9,473 nt of DNA from Candidatus Wallbacteria bacterium (GCA_016199905.1 JACQFU010000545.1:1-9473), one strand, 5' to 3'; numbered from the stretch's first letter, positions 1 to 6,702 are shown. Numbers and translations are program-made. The notes: a model not told the origin generated them from the letters alone.

Positions 1-176
1 AGCCGCAGCGCGGGAAAGGAGCGGCCCGGCAACCGCTCGTCCGGCGGAATATCTGAGACATAGGCGAGAATCTTCTTCCGCGCGGCGCGGCTCCTCGTGC
101 TCAACCGCTCGATGTGGGCAAACTCGTGATCGAACCGGCCGTCCTCGTAATCGGCCCCGACGAAGACCCGGATCAC
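1..176 (-). other. Unassigned left edge; open antisense frame running off the window
   Basis: The first 113 bases precede the Lhr-type gene. On the plus strand two frames are stopped (TGA at 54-56, TAG at 61-63), and the third reads as an Arg/Ser-rich string typical of non-coding frames. On the minus strand one frame is open from at least position 400 down to the window edge. From a GTG at 176-174 it reads as a well-mixed sequence beginning MIRVFVGADYEDGRFD, with an Arg/Lys-rich helix-like stretch after it. I do not recognise this as a known family. It is codon-aligned with the plus-strand gene where they overlap, the frame that most often stays open by chance in GC-rich DNA. It may therefore be a shadow, or the start of a real leftward gene whose remainder lies outside. 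Confidence 0.2.
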
Positions 177-1943
177 CGCCTCGTCGCCGAACGAGCGAGC
201 CAGACCCTGCAGGATTTCACTCTGACGGTGGAGGGCGTTCGCGACCTGGGACGGCTGGATCCACTCGCGATCGACCGGGTGGTGGCCGAGGCTTGGCCGC
301 TCGTGCGCGATACCGACGAGCTCCACGACGCGCTGCTCACCGCCGTGGCCTTGCCCGCAGCGGAGTGCGAACCGTGGCGCAACTGGCTGGACGAGCTGGC
401 GCGCGCCGGACGGGCGACCCAAGCGCGCGGGGCTGGACCGGCGCTATGGGTCTCCGCGGAGCGGTGGCCCGTGGTGCGCGCGGGGATCCCGGACGCCACG
501 CCGGCGAACGCGCTGGCCGCGGTGGAACAGACCGTGCCGAGCGCCTCCGATGCCTGGATTGCGCTGGTGAGAGGGCGGCTGGAAGTGCGGGGGCCGCAGA
601 CGGCCGAAGAGATCGCCGGGGCGCTGGGGCTGCCCGAGTCGGCCGTGACAGCCGCGCTGGACGCGCTCGAAGGGGAGGGGTTCGCGCTCAAGGGGCGCTT
701 CCGGCCCTCGTTGGCCGGAGCGGAACCGGAGTGGTGCGAGCGTCGGCTGCTGGCCCGGATTCATCGTTTGACTCTCGATGGATTGCGCAGGCAGATCGAG
801 CCCGTGCCGGTGGACGTCTTCTTGCGTTTCCTCCTGGCCCACCAGCACGTGGCTTCCGGCCATCGCTTGCGGGGGCGCGAGGGCGTCGTTTCGGCGATCG
901 AGCAGCTGCAGGGGTTCGAAGTGCCGGCGGGGGCCTGGGAACCCGACGTCCTCTCGGCTCGCGTGCAGGGCTACGGAGCCGCGATGCTGGACGAGCTTTG
1001 TCTGTCGGGGACAGTTGCCTGGGGGCGGCTGAATCCGCCGCGCCGGGCAGAGGATGCGGGGCCGGGCTCCGGGTCGCTGACGCGCGTGGTGCCGATCGCG
1101 TTAGTGCTGCGCCGGGAGCTGGGATGGCTTTTGGCGCCGGACCGGTTCGACGCCTCGCCCTTCGCGCGGTCCGGCGCCGGCCGAGTGCTGGAGCATTTGC
1201 GGGGGCGCGGCGCACTCTTCTACCAGGATCTGCTGGCGTCGGCGGGGATGCTGCCGGCTCAGCTGGAAGACTCGCTCAGCGAACTGGCTGCGCTCGGATT
1301 GGCGGCCGCCGACGGGTTCGAAGCGATCCGGTCGCTCGTTTCGCCGCGCCGGGCGCGCGTGCAGGATGCGCGCCGGCGACGGGGCCGCGGACACGCGGTA
1401 CAGGCGCCCGCGGTCGCGCGTGGCGGCCGGTGGGCAGTCTTTCCGGGAGTGCCTGCAGCCGCCGCCGGGCGCCTTGAGGCTTGGACCCGACAGCTATTGG
1501 CTCGCTACGGAGTCTTGATGCGTGACCTGCTGCGCCTGGAGCCCGCCGCTCCGGCCTGGAGCGAGCTGCTGCCGCTATTGCGCCGTTTGGAGGCCCGGGG
1601 CGAGGCCAGAGGCGGGCGGTTCGTCAGCGGTTGCGGCGGCGAGCAGTACTCGCTGCCGGGTGCCGTAGAGCGATTGCGCGAAGCGCGGGACTCGATGGAG
1701 CCGGCAGCTCCGGCGAGTCGTCATGCCCTGGGTGGCGAGTGGCTGGTCCTGGGCGCGGCCGACCCTTGCAACCTGACGGGCGTGTTGCTGCCCGGGGCTC
1801 GCGTTGCGGCCACACGGGCCAACCGGCTGCTGCTGCGAGGAGGCCGGATCGTGGCCTCGCTGCAGGGCGGCAAAGTGGCGACGCACGCCGAAGACGTCGT
1901 TGTCGAGGAGGCGCGCCGGCGACTGCAATCCCGGGCGACCTGA
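114..1943 (+). CDS. lhr: Lhr-type helicase, C-terminal region only (helicase motor missing)
   Basis: This 609-residue product matches the C-terminal half of Lhr (large helicase-related) proteins, which are usually about 1,400-1,600 residues with a RecA-like motor at the N-terminus. Seen here: a winged-helix-like segment at 155-196 ending LEGEGFALKGRF; the block WCERRLLARIHRLTLDGL (207-224) followed by FLRFLLAHQHV, very characteristic of Lhr; a further segment at 355-410; RYGVL-RDLL (464-473) leading into LRRLEARGEARGGRFVSG (489-506); and a terminal DPCNLTGVLLPG block (550-561). There is no Walker A, DEAH box or other motor motif in any upstream frame within the window. The GTG at 114 is the first start after an in-frame TGA at 54-56, but neither it nor the GTGs at 126 and 228 has a Shine-Dalgarno sequence. 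Family similarity is clear only from about residue 22. In the family this region binds DNA and resembles the AlkZ fold. Here it may be a truncated remnant, one half of a split gene, or a stand-alone domain. It ends 4 nt from the convergent CBS/zinc-ribbon gene. Confidence 0.82.
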   Translation: MGKLVIEPAVLVIGPDEDPDHRLVAERASQTLQDFTLTVEGVRDLGRLDPLAIDRVVAEAWPLVRDTDELHDALLTAVALPAAECEPWRNWLDELARAGRATQARGAGPALWVSAERWPVVRAGIPDATPANALAAVEQTVPSASDAWIALVRGRLEVRGPQTAEEIAGALGLPESAVTAALDALEGEGFALKGRFRPSLAGAEPEWCERRLLARIHRLTLDGLRRQIEPVPVDVFLRFLLAHQHVASGHRLRGREGVVSAIEQLQGFEVPAGAWEPDVLSARVQGYGAAMLDELCLSGTVAWGRLNPPRRAEDAGPGSGSLTRVVPIALVLRRELGWLLAPDRFDASPFARSGAGRVLEHLRGRGALFYQDLLASAGMLPAQLEDSLSELAALGLAAADGFEAIRSLVSPRRARVQDARRRRGRGHAVQAPAVARGGRWAVFPGVPAAAAGRLEAWTRQLLARYGVLMRDLLRLEPAAPAWSELLPLLRRLEARGEARGGRFVSGCGGEQYSLPGAVERLREARDSMEPAAPASRHALGGEWLVLGAADPCNLTGVLLPGARVAATRANRLLLRGGRIVASLQGGKVATHAEDVVVEEARRRLQSRAT

Positions 1944-1947
1944 CCCC

Positions 1948-2469
1948 TTACGCCCGGACGCCTCCTTCGAAGAAGGTCGCGAAGTAGCGCAGGACGTCCT
2001 TCACCGAAATGATTCCCAGACCCTCCGGCCCGTCCACCACGGGAAGGTGGCGATAGCCGCCGATGTACATCCGGTTGAGAGCCAACGCAACGGAGTCGGT
2101 TGCCTTCACCGTGGAAGGCTCCGGCGTCATCAGCTGCGACACCTTTACGGCCGACGGATCGGGCAGGATGCCGGCGACCTTCTTGAGCACGTCGCGCTCG
2201 GTGAAGATGCCGGCCAGCTGGCCGTCGCGAGTGACCAGGAGTGCGCCCTTCTTGATCTCGATCAGCCTGCGGATGGCGTCCTGCACAGTGGCGTCGGCGT
2301 CGATGGTCAGCGCCTTGGGAGGCGCCAGCTTCTCGACCGGATCCTCCATCAAGGAGTGCTCGACGGCCCCGGAAGGCTGGGGCAGGTCGAGACCGCCAAG
2401 GTCGCTGCCGCAGTGGGCGCAGACATCCTCACCTGGAATGTTGTCGTGGCCGCAGCTGGCACAGGTCAA
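1948..2469 (-). CDS. Zinc-ribbon plus tandem CBS-domain protein
   Basis: The 173-residue soluble protein starts with a small zinc ribbon, two CxxC knuckles at C3/C6 and C17/C20. A roughly 20-residue linker and a CBS pair follow (about 45-100 and 112-166). Each CBS repeat ends in the G-x-x-S/T-x-x-D signature that contacts the ribose-phosphate of AMP/ATP in this family: GIFTERD at 87-93 and GIISVKD at 152-158. The second repeat also has GGYRHLPVVD. The start is a TTG immediately after the korB TGA, supported by a strong GGGAGGTG ribosome site. Last gene of the korAB operon, it is probably translated by ribosomes arriving from korB. A likely role is sensing adenine nucleotides and regulating or scaffolding the oxidoreductase; this is inferred from position and domains, and no catalytic domain is present. 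It is clearly related to the CBS protein opening the operon, which lacks the zinc ribbon. The gene ends in TAA, 4 nt from the convergent lhr-like gene, with no visible terminator between. Confidence 0.9.
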   Translation of the reverse strand: MTCASCGHDNIPGEDVCAHCGSDLGGLDLPQPSGAVEHSLMEDPVEKLAPPKALTIDADATVQDAIRRLIEIKKGALLVTRDGQLAGIFTERDVLKKVAGILPDPSAVKVSQLMTPEPSTVKATDSVALALNRMYIGGYRHLPVVDGPEGLGIISVKDVLRYFATFFEGGVRA

Positions 2470-3510
2470 TCACTTCACCTCCCAGGTCTCGGGTCCTCTC
2501 AGCAGGTTCTGCAAGTTTCCGGCGCCCATCTTGGCCGTGGCCTGCTGCTCTTGAGCGACGAGCATTCCATCGTACGTGGGCCGCTCGATGGCCCGGAAGA
2601 CGCCGAAAGGCACAGGATAGTCCGGATTGCGCATGCGGCTCAGCATGTAGGCCAGCGTCGGCTCGGGCGCCTTCTCGTCGTGCACGCACAGGCCCTCGCT
2701 CTTGCCGGTGGCCTCCACGATGTTGGGGTGAACGCCGTCGAGCCGGATGCCCTTCGAACCGTCCTTGCCGAAGGTCATCGGCTTGCCGTGTTCCAGGAAG
2801 AGCGCGTGGTCCGGTCGCACCGACTTCTCCGTGATTCCCTTGAAGGCGCCGTCGTTGAAGATGACGCAGTTCTGGTAGATCTCCACGAACGCAGTGCCCT
2901 TGTGGTGGGCGGCGCGCTCGAGAACCATCGCCATGTGCTTCAAGTCGGTGTCGGTCGTTCGAGCGACGAAACTTCCCTCGACTCCGAGGGCTACGCAAAG
3001 AGGGCTGATGGGATAGTCGATGGTGCCGAAGGGGGTCGACTTGGTCTTCTTGCCTTGCTCGGAGGTAGGCGAGTACTGGCCCTTCGTCAGGCCGTAGATC
3101 TGGTTGTTGAAGAGCAGGATCTTGATGTCGACGTTGCGGCGGATGGTATGAATCAGGTGATTGCCGCCGATGGAAAGACCGTCGCCGTCGCCGGTGACGA
3201 CCCAAATGGAGAGCTCCGGACGGGCGATCTTCAGTCCCGTCGCCAGAGTCGGGGCGCGTCCGTGGATCGAGTGGAACCCGTAGGTGTTCATGTAGTAGGG
3301 GAAGCGGCTGGAGCAGCCGATCCCGCTGATGAACACCGTGTTCTGGCGCTGGACCTGCATGTCGGCGAGTGCCTTTTGCACCGCGGCCAGGATGGCGTAG
3401 TCGCCGCAGCCGGGGCACCAGCGGACGTCCTGCCCGCTGACGAAATCGGCCTTGCTGACGGGCTTCGTGAGGGCCGGGGGCTGGAGCGTGAGCGTTGTGG
3501 ATTCGTTCAT
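2470..3510 (-). CDS. korB: 2-oxoglutarate:ferredoxin oxidoreductase, beta subunit
   Basis: KorB is the thiamine-diphosphate and [4Fe-4S] subunit of the enzyme that oxidatively decarboxylates 2-oxoglutarate to succinyl-CoA, passing electrons to ferredoxin. The 346-residue length is normal for the family. The ThDP/Mg site is visible as GDGDGLSIGGNH (108-119) and, about 25 residues on, NNQIYGLTKGQYSPT (135-149). Four cysteines fit the cluster ligands of the two-subunit archaeal enzymes: C32 and C35 in WCPGCG, C66 in GIGCSSR, and C215 in QNCVIFND. Spacings of 3, 31 and about 149 residues agree with that pattern. No separate ferredoxin domain is fused, so an external ferredoxin is needed. The ATG overlaps the korA stop as ATGA, and the AGGAGG site lies within a short hairpin. 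The QNCVIFNDGAF stretch and the pairing with a fused gamma-alpha subunit favour 2-oxoglutarate over pyruvate, but other 2-oxoacids cannot be excluded from sequence. Confidence 0.95.
   Translation of the reverse strand: MNESTTLTLQPPALTKPVSKADFVSGQDVRWCPGCGDYAILAAVQKALADMQVQRQNTVFISGIGCSSRFPYYMNTYGFHSIHGRAPTLATGLKIARPELSIWVVTGDGDGLSIGGNHLIHTIRRNVDIKILLFNNQIYGLTKGQYSPTSEQGKKTKSTPFGTIDYPISPLCVALGVEGSFVARTTDTDLKHMAMVLERAAHHKGTAFVEIYQNCVIFNDGAFKGITEKSVRPDHALFLEHGKPMTFGKDGSKGIRLDGVHPNIVEATGKSEGLCVHDEKAPEPTLAYMLSRMRNPDYPVPFGVFRAIERPTYDGMLVAQEQQATAKMGAGNLQNLLRGPETWEVK
2476..2483 (-). promoter_or_regulatory. Ribosome binding site for the zinc-ribbon/CBS gene
   Basis: The minus strand reads GGGAGGTG here, inside the last codons of korB, with 8 nt between GGAGG and the TTG at 2469-2467. 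This fixes the unusual TTG as start, because no ATG or GTG in the right frame lies nearby and the TTG directly abuts the korB stop. Together they suggest stop-restart translational coupling. Confidence 0.75.
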
Positions 3511-5360
3511 AGGAGCGCCTCCTCGATGGCCCGCAGGACCTCGACAACCTGGAAGGGTTTGCCCTTGACCTTGTTGAATCCCCTGGCGTCGACGAGGTAC
3601 TTCGCCCGGAGCATCATCAGGAGCTGGCCGCAGTTGAGCTCGGCGACCAGGATTCGTTTGTAGTTGGTGAGCAGATCGCCGAGGTTGCTCGGAAACGGGT
3701 TGATGTAGCGCAGGTGCAAGTGGGCGACCGACTTGCCCAGACGTCGGGCCTCCTCGGAAGCCGCGCGCAGAGAGCCGTAGGTTCCGCCCCAGCCGACCAG
3801 CAGCAGGTCGCCGTGGGGGGGGCCGGCAACCGCCGCCGGCGGGATGAACTTCGCGACGCCTGCGACCTTGGCCGCCCGGGTCTGAACCATGTGTTGGTGG
3901 TTCTCGGAGTCGTAGCTGACGTTGCCCGAGCCATCTTCCTTTTCGAGGCCGCCGATGCGGTGCTCCAGGCCCGGGGTGCCGGGCAGGGCCCAGGGGCGGG
4001 CAAGCGTCTCGGGGTCGCGCGAATAGGGCAGGAAGTTGTCCGCGACGGTCGGGTGCTCGACGTGGATTCGGGGCAGGTCCTCCAGCTTCGGCATTCGCCA
4101 GGGTTCGGCGCTATTGGCAAGGAACCCATCGGAGAGGTACATCACCGGCGACATGAATTTCAGGGCGAGTCGAGAGGCCTCGATGGCCATGTGGAAGCAC
4201 TCGCCCGGTGTGGCCGGCGCCACGATGATGACGGGGCATTCGCCGTTTCTTCCGAACATGGCCTGAAACAGGTCGGCTTGCTCGGTCTTCGTGGGCAGGC
4301 CGGTGGAAGGTCCGCCGCGCTGGACGTTGACGATGACGACGGGCAGTTCGGTCATCACGGCCAGGCCGATGGCCTCCGATTTGAGCGCGACGCCGGGTCC
4401 ACTGGTGCCCGTGAGGGCCAGCGAGCCACCGAAGGCCGCGCCTATGGTTGCGCCCATCGCGGCGATCTCGTCTTCGGCCTGAAACGTCCGGACATTCAGG
4501 TTCTTGTGGTACGACAGCTCGTGAAGGATGTCGCTGGCCGGGGTGATCGGGTAGCTGCCGTAGAAGAGCTGTTTGCCTGCGAGCTGCGCCGCGGCGACGA
4601 AGCCGATGGCCGCGGCCTCGTTGCCGGAGATCTTCCGGTAGAGGCCCTTCTCGAGCTGGGCCTGTGGAATTCGGTACTGCTCCGGGATCAACTCCGTCGT
4701 TTCGCCGTAGAAGAAACCCGCCTTCAGCGCCGCCTCGTTGGCATCGGCGATTCCCTTTACTTTCTTGAACTTGTCCTGGATCCAGGTGACGGTCGACTCC
4801 ATCGGGCGGTCGAACATCCAGTAGATGAGGCCGAGCGCGAAGAAGTTCTTGCAGCGCTCGGCGTCCTTTTTCGGCAGCCCCAGCTTGGCGAGCGCCTCGG
4901 CGTTGAGCCGGCCGATCGGAACCGGATAGAAGCGGAAGCGCTTGAGCGAGCCGTCCTCGAGCGGGTTGGAGGCGTAGCCGGCCTTCTTGAGGTTGGCATC
5001 GTTGAAGGCGTCCTGGTTGACCAGGAGGATGGCGTTTTCGGGCAGGTCCCTGAGGTTGACCTTGAGGGCCGCCGGATTCATTGCGACCAGCACGTCGGGC
5101 GCGTCACCGGGCGTGTAGATGTCGCGCGAGCTGAAGTGGATCTGGTATCCGCTGACGCCCGGCAGCGAGCCGGTGGGCGCGCGGATCTCGGCAGGGAAGT
5201 CGGGGAAGGTGGAGAAGTCGTTGCCGCACATGGCAGTGGTCTCCGTGAACTTCCCGCCGACCAGCTGCATGCCGTCACCGGAATCGCCTGCGAACCGGAT
5301 GGCGACCTTTTCGAGCTGCTGGTGCTTCTTGGCGGACTGAATGGTACTTGGGTTGGACAT
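3507..5360 (-). CDS. korA: 2-oxoglutarate:ferredoxin oxidoreductase, fused gamma-alpha subunit
   Basis: KorA is the large subunit partnering KorB. At 617 residues it has the usual fused layout. An N-terminal gamma domain (about 17-190) has the FAGDSGDGMQLVG glycine-rich motif at 23-35 and FPAEIRAPTGSLPGVSGYQI at 55-74. The alpha domain (about 245-617) has YPITPAS at 270-276, the ThDP-activating acidic region FQAEDEIAAMGA at 293-304, TSGPG at 319-323, and QRGGPSTGLPTKTEQ at 347-361. A C-terminal transketolase-like domain begins near 510 (DLLLVGWGGTYG). Of its two cysteines with family counterparts, none forms a cluster motif, in keeping with the single cluster being in KorB. The ATG at 5360 has a GGAGG site 8 nt upstream (5373-5369), and its stop overlaps the korB start by 4 nt. 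Fused KorA enzymes occur in many aerobic or oxygen-tolerant bacteria, where they serve the oxidative TCA cycle, or the reductive cycle in some autotrophs. The direction of use here cannot be told. The 46-nt gap to the preceding CBS gene indicates cotranscription. Confidence 0.95.
   Translation of the reverse strand: MSNPSTIQSAKKHQQLEKVAIRFAGDSGDGMQLVGGKFTETTAMCGNDFSTFPDFPAEIRAPTGSLPGVSGYQIHFSSRDIYTPGDAPDVLVAMNPAALKVNLRDLPENAILLVNQDAFNDANLKKAGYASNPLEDGSLKRFRFYPVPIGRLNAEALAKLGLPKKDAERCKNFFALGLIYWMFDRPMESTVTWIQDKFKKVKGIADANEAALKAGFFYGETTELIPEQYRIPQAQLEKGLYRKISGNEAAAIGFVAAAQLAGKQLFYGSYPITPASDILHELSYHKNLNVRTFQAEDEIAAMGATIGAAFGGSLALTGTSGPGVALKSEAIGLAVMTELPVVIVNVQRGGPSTGLPTKTEQADLFQAMFGRNGECPVIIVAPATPGECFHMAIEASRLALKFMSPVMYLSDGFLANSAEPWRMPKLEDLPRIHVEHPTVADNFLPYSRDPETLARPWALPGTPGLEHRIGGLEKEDGSGNVSYDSENHQHMVQTRAAKVAGVAKFIPPAAVAGPPHGDLLLVGWGGTYGSLRAASEEARRLGKSVAHLHLRYINPFPSNLGDLLTNYKRILVAELNCGQLLMMLRAKYLVDARGFNKVKGKPFQVVEVLRAIEEALL
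3511..3523 (-). promoter_or_regulatory. korB Shine-Dalgarno inside a short hairpin
   Basis: Directly before the korB ATG the message reads AGGAG-GCG-CTCCT, a perfect 5-bp stem with a 3-nt loop. The 5' arm plus the first loop base is the AGGAGG ribosome site, 7 nt from the start codon. The hairpin could mask the site until a ribosome finishing korA melts it, coupling korB output to korA translation and helping keep the subunits 1:1. The stem is short, so this is suggestive only. Confidence 0.4.
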
Positions 5361-5406
5361 CTAGACTGCCTCCACAGGACCGGAGCCGAAACCGGAAGGC
5401 GCGCGC

Positions 5407-5874
5407 TCAGCCCCCCTCGGGGCGGGTGCTGACCTTCCCGGGATCGGGCGGTAGGTTGTAGATTTCGACCGGGTAGTGCTCAACAATGAAGTCCGTCACA
5501 TCCTTGACGGACACGATGCCGACCGGCCGGCCGGACCGGTCGACGATGGGGATGTGCCTGTAGCCGCCGCGGTCCATCGCAACGATGGCCTCGGCGATGG
5601 ACGCTTGAGGTCCCAAGGTGGCCGGGTCTTTCGTCATGAACTCGCCCACGCGGCTGGAGAGCTTTGCCCCCGAACCGAGGACCCGGTGCAACAGGTCTCT
5701 TTCGGTGAAAATGCCCACGAGTTTCTTTTTCACGGCGACCAGAACGCAGCCGAAGCCCGCGTCGCGCATCGTGGCGATGGCTTCGGTGAGTCGCGTGCCG
5801 GGAGAGACCTGGGCTGGGTCGCTGCGCAAGACGAGACTGAGCGGTTGGGTCCTCAGGTTCTGCTCGATGGACAT
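5407..5874 (-). CDS. CBS-domain pair protein, first gene of the kor operon
   Basis: This 155-residue soluble protein is made almost entirely of two CBS repeats (about 14-70 and 78-133), forming one Bateman module. Nucleotide-contact signatures are present in both: GIFTERD at 54-60 and GIVSVKD at 119-125. GGYRHIPIVD at 103-112 marks the second repeat. The C-terminal tail (HYPVEIYNLPPDP) is common in short CBS proteins. The ATG at 5874 was chosen because AGGAGG lies 4 nt upstream. An earlier in-frame ATG at 5925 would add an Arg/Pro-rich 17-residue leader, has no ribosome site, and overlaps the predicted sigma-54 promoter. The protein shares GIFTERD, the GGYRHxPxVD block and the VKD ending with the zinc-ribbon CBS protein at the far end of the operon, so they are probably ancient duplicates. 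The likely role is binding AMP, ADP, ATP or a related ligand and modulating KorAB or a partner. This is inferred from context. No enzyme domain is present. Confidence 0.92.
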   Translation of the reverse strand: MSIEQNLRTQPLSLVLRSDPAQVSPGTRLTEAIATMRDAGFGCVLVAVKKKLVGIFTERDLLHRVLGSGAKLSSRVGEFMTKDPATLGPQASIAEAIVAMDRGGYRHIPIVDRSGRPVGIVSVKDVTDFIVEHYPVEIYNLPPDPGKVSTRPEGG

Positions 5875-5919
5875 CCGTCCTCCTGGGCGTGGCCGCGAGT
5901 GGCGGCGATTGGGCGAAAA

Positions 5920-5937
5920 CCGCAAGTCGTGTGCCAG
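5920..5937 (-). promoter_or_regulatory. Predicted sigma-54 (RpoN) promoter of the CBS-korAB-CBS operon
   Basis: The minus strand reads CTGGCACACGACTTGCGG. The core TGGCAC-N5-TTGC, with GG and GC exactly 10 bp apart, is a full match to the -24/-12 element recognised by sigma-54. The flanking preferred positions (G after CAC, A/T after TTGC) are not met. Transcription would start near 5910, leaving a leader of about 36 nt that contains the AGGAGG site at 5879-5884. No good sigma-70 promoter is seen in this gap. If correct, the operon needs an enhancer-binding activator. Confidence 0.6.
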
Positions 5938-5991
5938 GCAGTTCGAGTGAGTCGGTTCAGGCCTGCAGTGTGAAATCGAGAGGTCCAGTGA

Positions 5992-6006
5992 CGGACATGT
6001 TGTCCG
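5992..6006. promoter_or_regulatory. Interrupted palindrome, candidate activator site
   Basis: CGGACATGTTGTCCG has perfect 6-bp arms (CGGACA / TGTCCG) around a 3-bp centre. Its midpoint is about 90 bp upstream of the start predicted from the sigma-54 element, within the range where enhancer-binding proteins usually sit. No T-run follows on either strand, so it does not look like a terminator for the upstream esterase gene. A single short dyad can arise by chance. Confidence 0.35.
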
Positions 6007-6051
6007 CGGGATGCGCTCCGGGTGTTGCCGGTTGGTTGGTGCACGGACCGA

Positions 6052-6702
6052 TCATGCCGAAGTCCGGGGCGGAAAGTCGTGTTCGCGCAGGAAGCCCTTG
6101 ATGGCCGCGAGCACGGGATGGCGGATGGAATGATCGGTGGGAGTCTCGCGATAGGTGACGTGGACGCCGCGCTTCTTGAGGCGTTCGTGGGCGCTGCGCC
6201 CCGCCGAGACCGGGATGACGTCGTCCATCGTTCCGTGGGCGACCAGGGTAGGGGGGCTCTGGGGGCCTCCCAGGTCCTCGTGGAGAAATCCGGAGAGGGC
6301 GATCAGCAAAGTCGCGGGAGTCGGCTCGCGAAGTCCCGTGTCGAGAGTCATCACAGCCCCCTGGCTGAAGCCGAGCAGCACCAAGGGAGTGTCCCCCAGC
6401 TCGCGCTTGACAGCGGCGATGCACTTTCCCAGCAGCTCGCGGGATTTGAGCAGCTCCTCGGTTCGGCGGGATTGGTTCTGCGTGTACCAGGCGTGGCCGG
6501 TGACGGGACCCTCGAGCGGCCACGGAAGCGGTCCATCCGGTGCGATCAGGTGAGCGTTGCGAGCCAGGGAGTGGCCCAGGACGCAGATGTCGCTGGAGCT
6601 TCCGCCGCGACCGTGCAGCGGCATGAAGACGGGAGCCCCGTCCGAAGCGCGCTCGAAGTGGCAGCGCAACGGTCCGAAATCCCGCATGATGGCCTTGAGC
6701 AT
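6052..6702 (-). CDS. Alpha/beta-hydrolase, carboxylesterase/phospholipase family
   Basis: The 216-residue protein is a typical small alpha/beta-hydrolase of the phospholipase/carboxylesterase group (YpfH-like, Abhydrolase_2), hydrolysing short carboxylic esters in the cytoplasm. The oxyanion-hole motif LHGRGGSSSD is at 29-38, the nucleophile elbow GFSQGA places the catalytic Ser at 113, HGTMDDVIP gives Asp160, and the TDHSIRH segment gives His191. The family hallmark APDGP followed by AWY is at 54-73. There is no signal peptide or membrane segment. The ATG at 6702 was chosen over an upstream ATG at 6780 because GGAGG lies 10 nt before it and a promoter-like element falls between the two candidates. 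The gene points the same way as the kor operon but is separated from it by about 177 nt holding that operon's own promoter, so functional linkage is doubtful. The physiological substrate cannot be predicted. Confidence 0.9.
   Translation of the reverse strand: MLKAIMRDFGPLRCHFERASDGAPVFMPLHGRGGSSSDICVLGHSLARNAHLIAPDGPLPWPLEGPVTGHAWYTQNQSRRTEELLKSRELLGKCIAAVKRELGDTPLVLLGFSQGAVMTLDTGLREPTPATLLIALSGFLHEDLGGPQSPPTLVAHGTMDDVIPVSAGRSAHERLKKRGVHVTYRETPTDHSIRHPVLAAIKGFLREHDFPPRTSA

Noticed and set aside
1944..1947. Bidirectional terminator between the lhr-like gene and the CBS/zinc-ribbon gene
   Set aside because: Only 4 nt separate the convergent stops, and I found no stem with a T-run on either side.
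1804..3663. Long plus-strand open frame (619 codons) opposite korB and the CBS/zinc-ribbon gene
   Set aside because: It lies antisense to clearly conserved genes, is rich in His/Arg/Gly/Val without any family pattern, and begins inside the lhr-like gene. Long antisense open frames are common in GC-rich DNA.
5405..5425. C-rich/G-rich inverted repeat at the end of the first CBS gene as a terminator
   Set aside because: The CCCC-GA-GGGG stem is short, lies within the last codons and has no following T-run. The 46-nt gap to korA favours read-through.
3714..5432. Long plus-strand open frame (572 codons) opposite korA
   Set aside because: Codon-level shadow of korA; no recognisable domain, while the opposite strand carries all KorA motifs.
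5875..5925. N-terminal extension of the first CBS protein from an ATG at 5925
   Set aside because: The added 17 residues are Arg/Pro-rich, there is no ribosome site, and it would start inside the sigma-54 element. The ATG at 5874 has AGGAGG in place.
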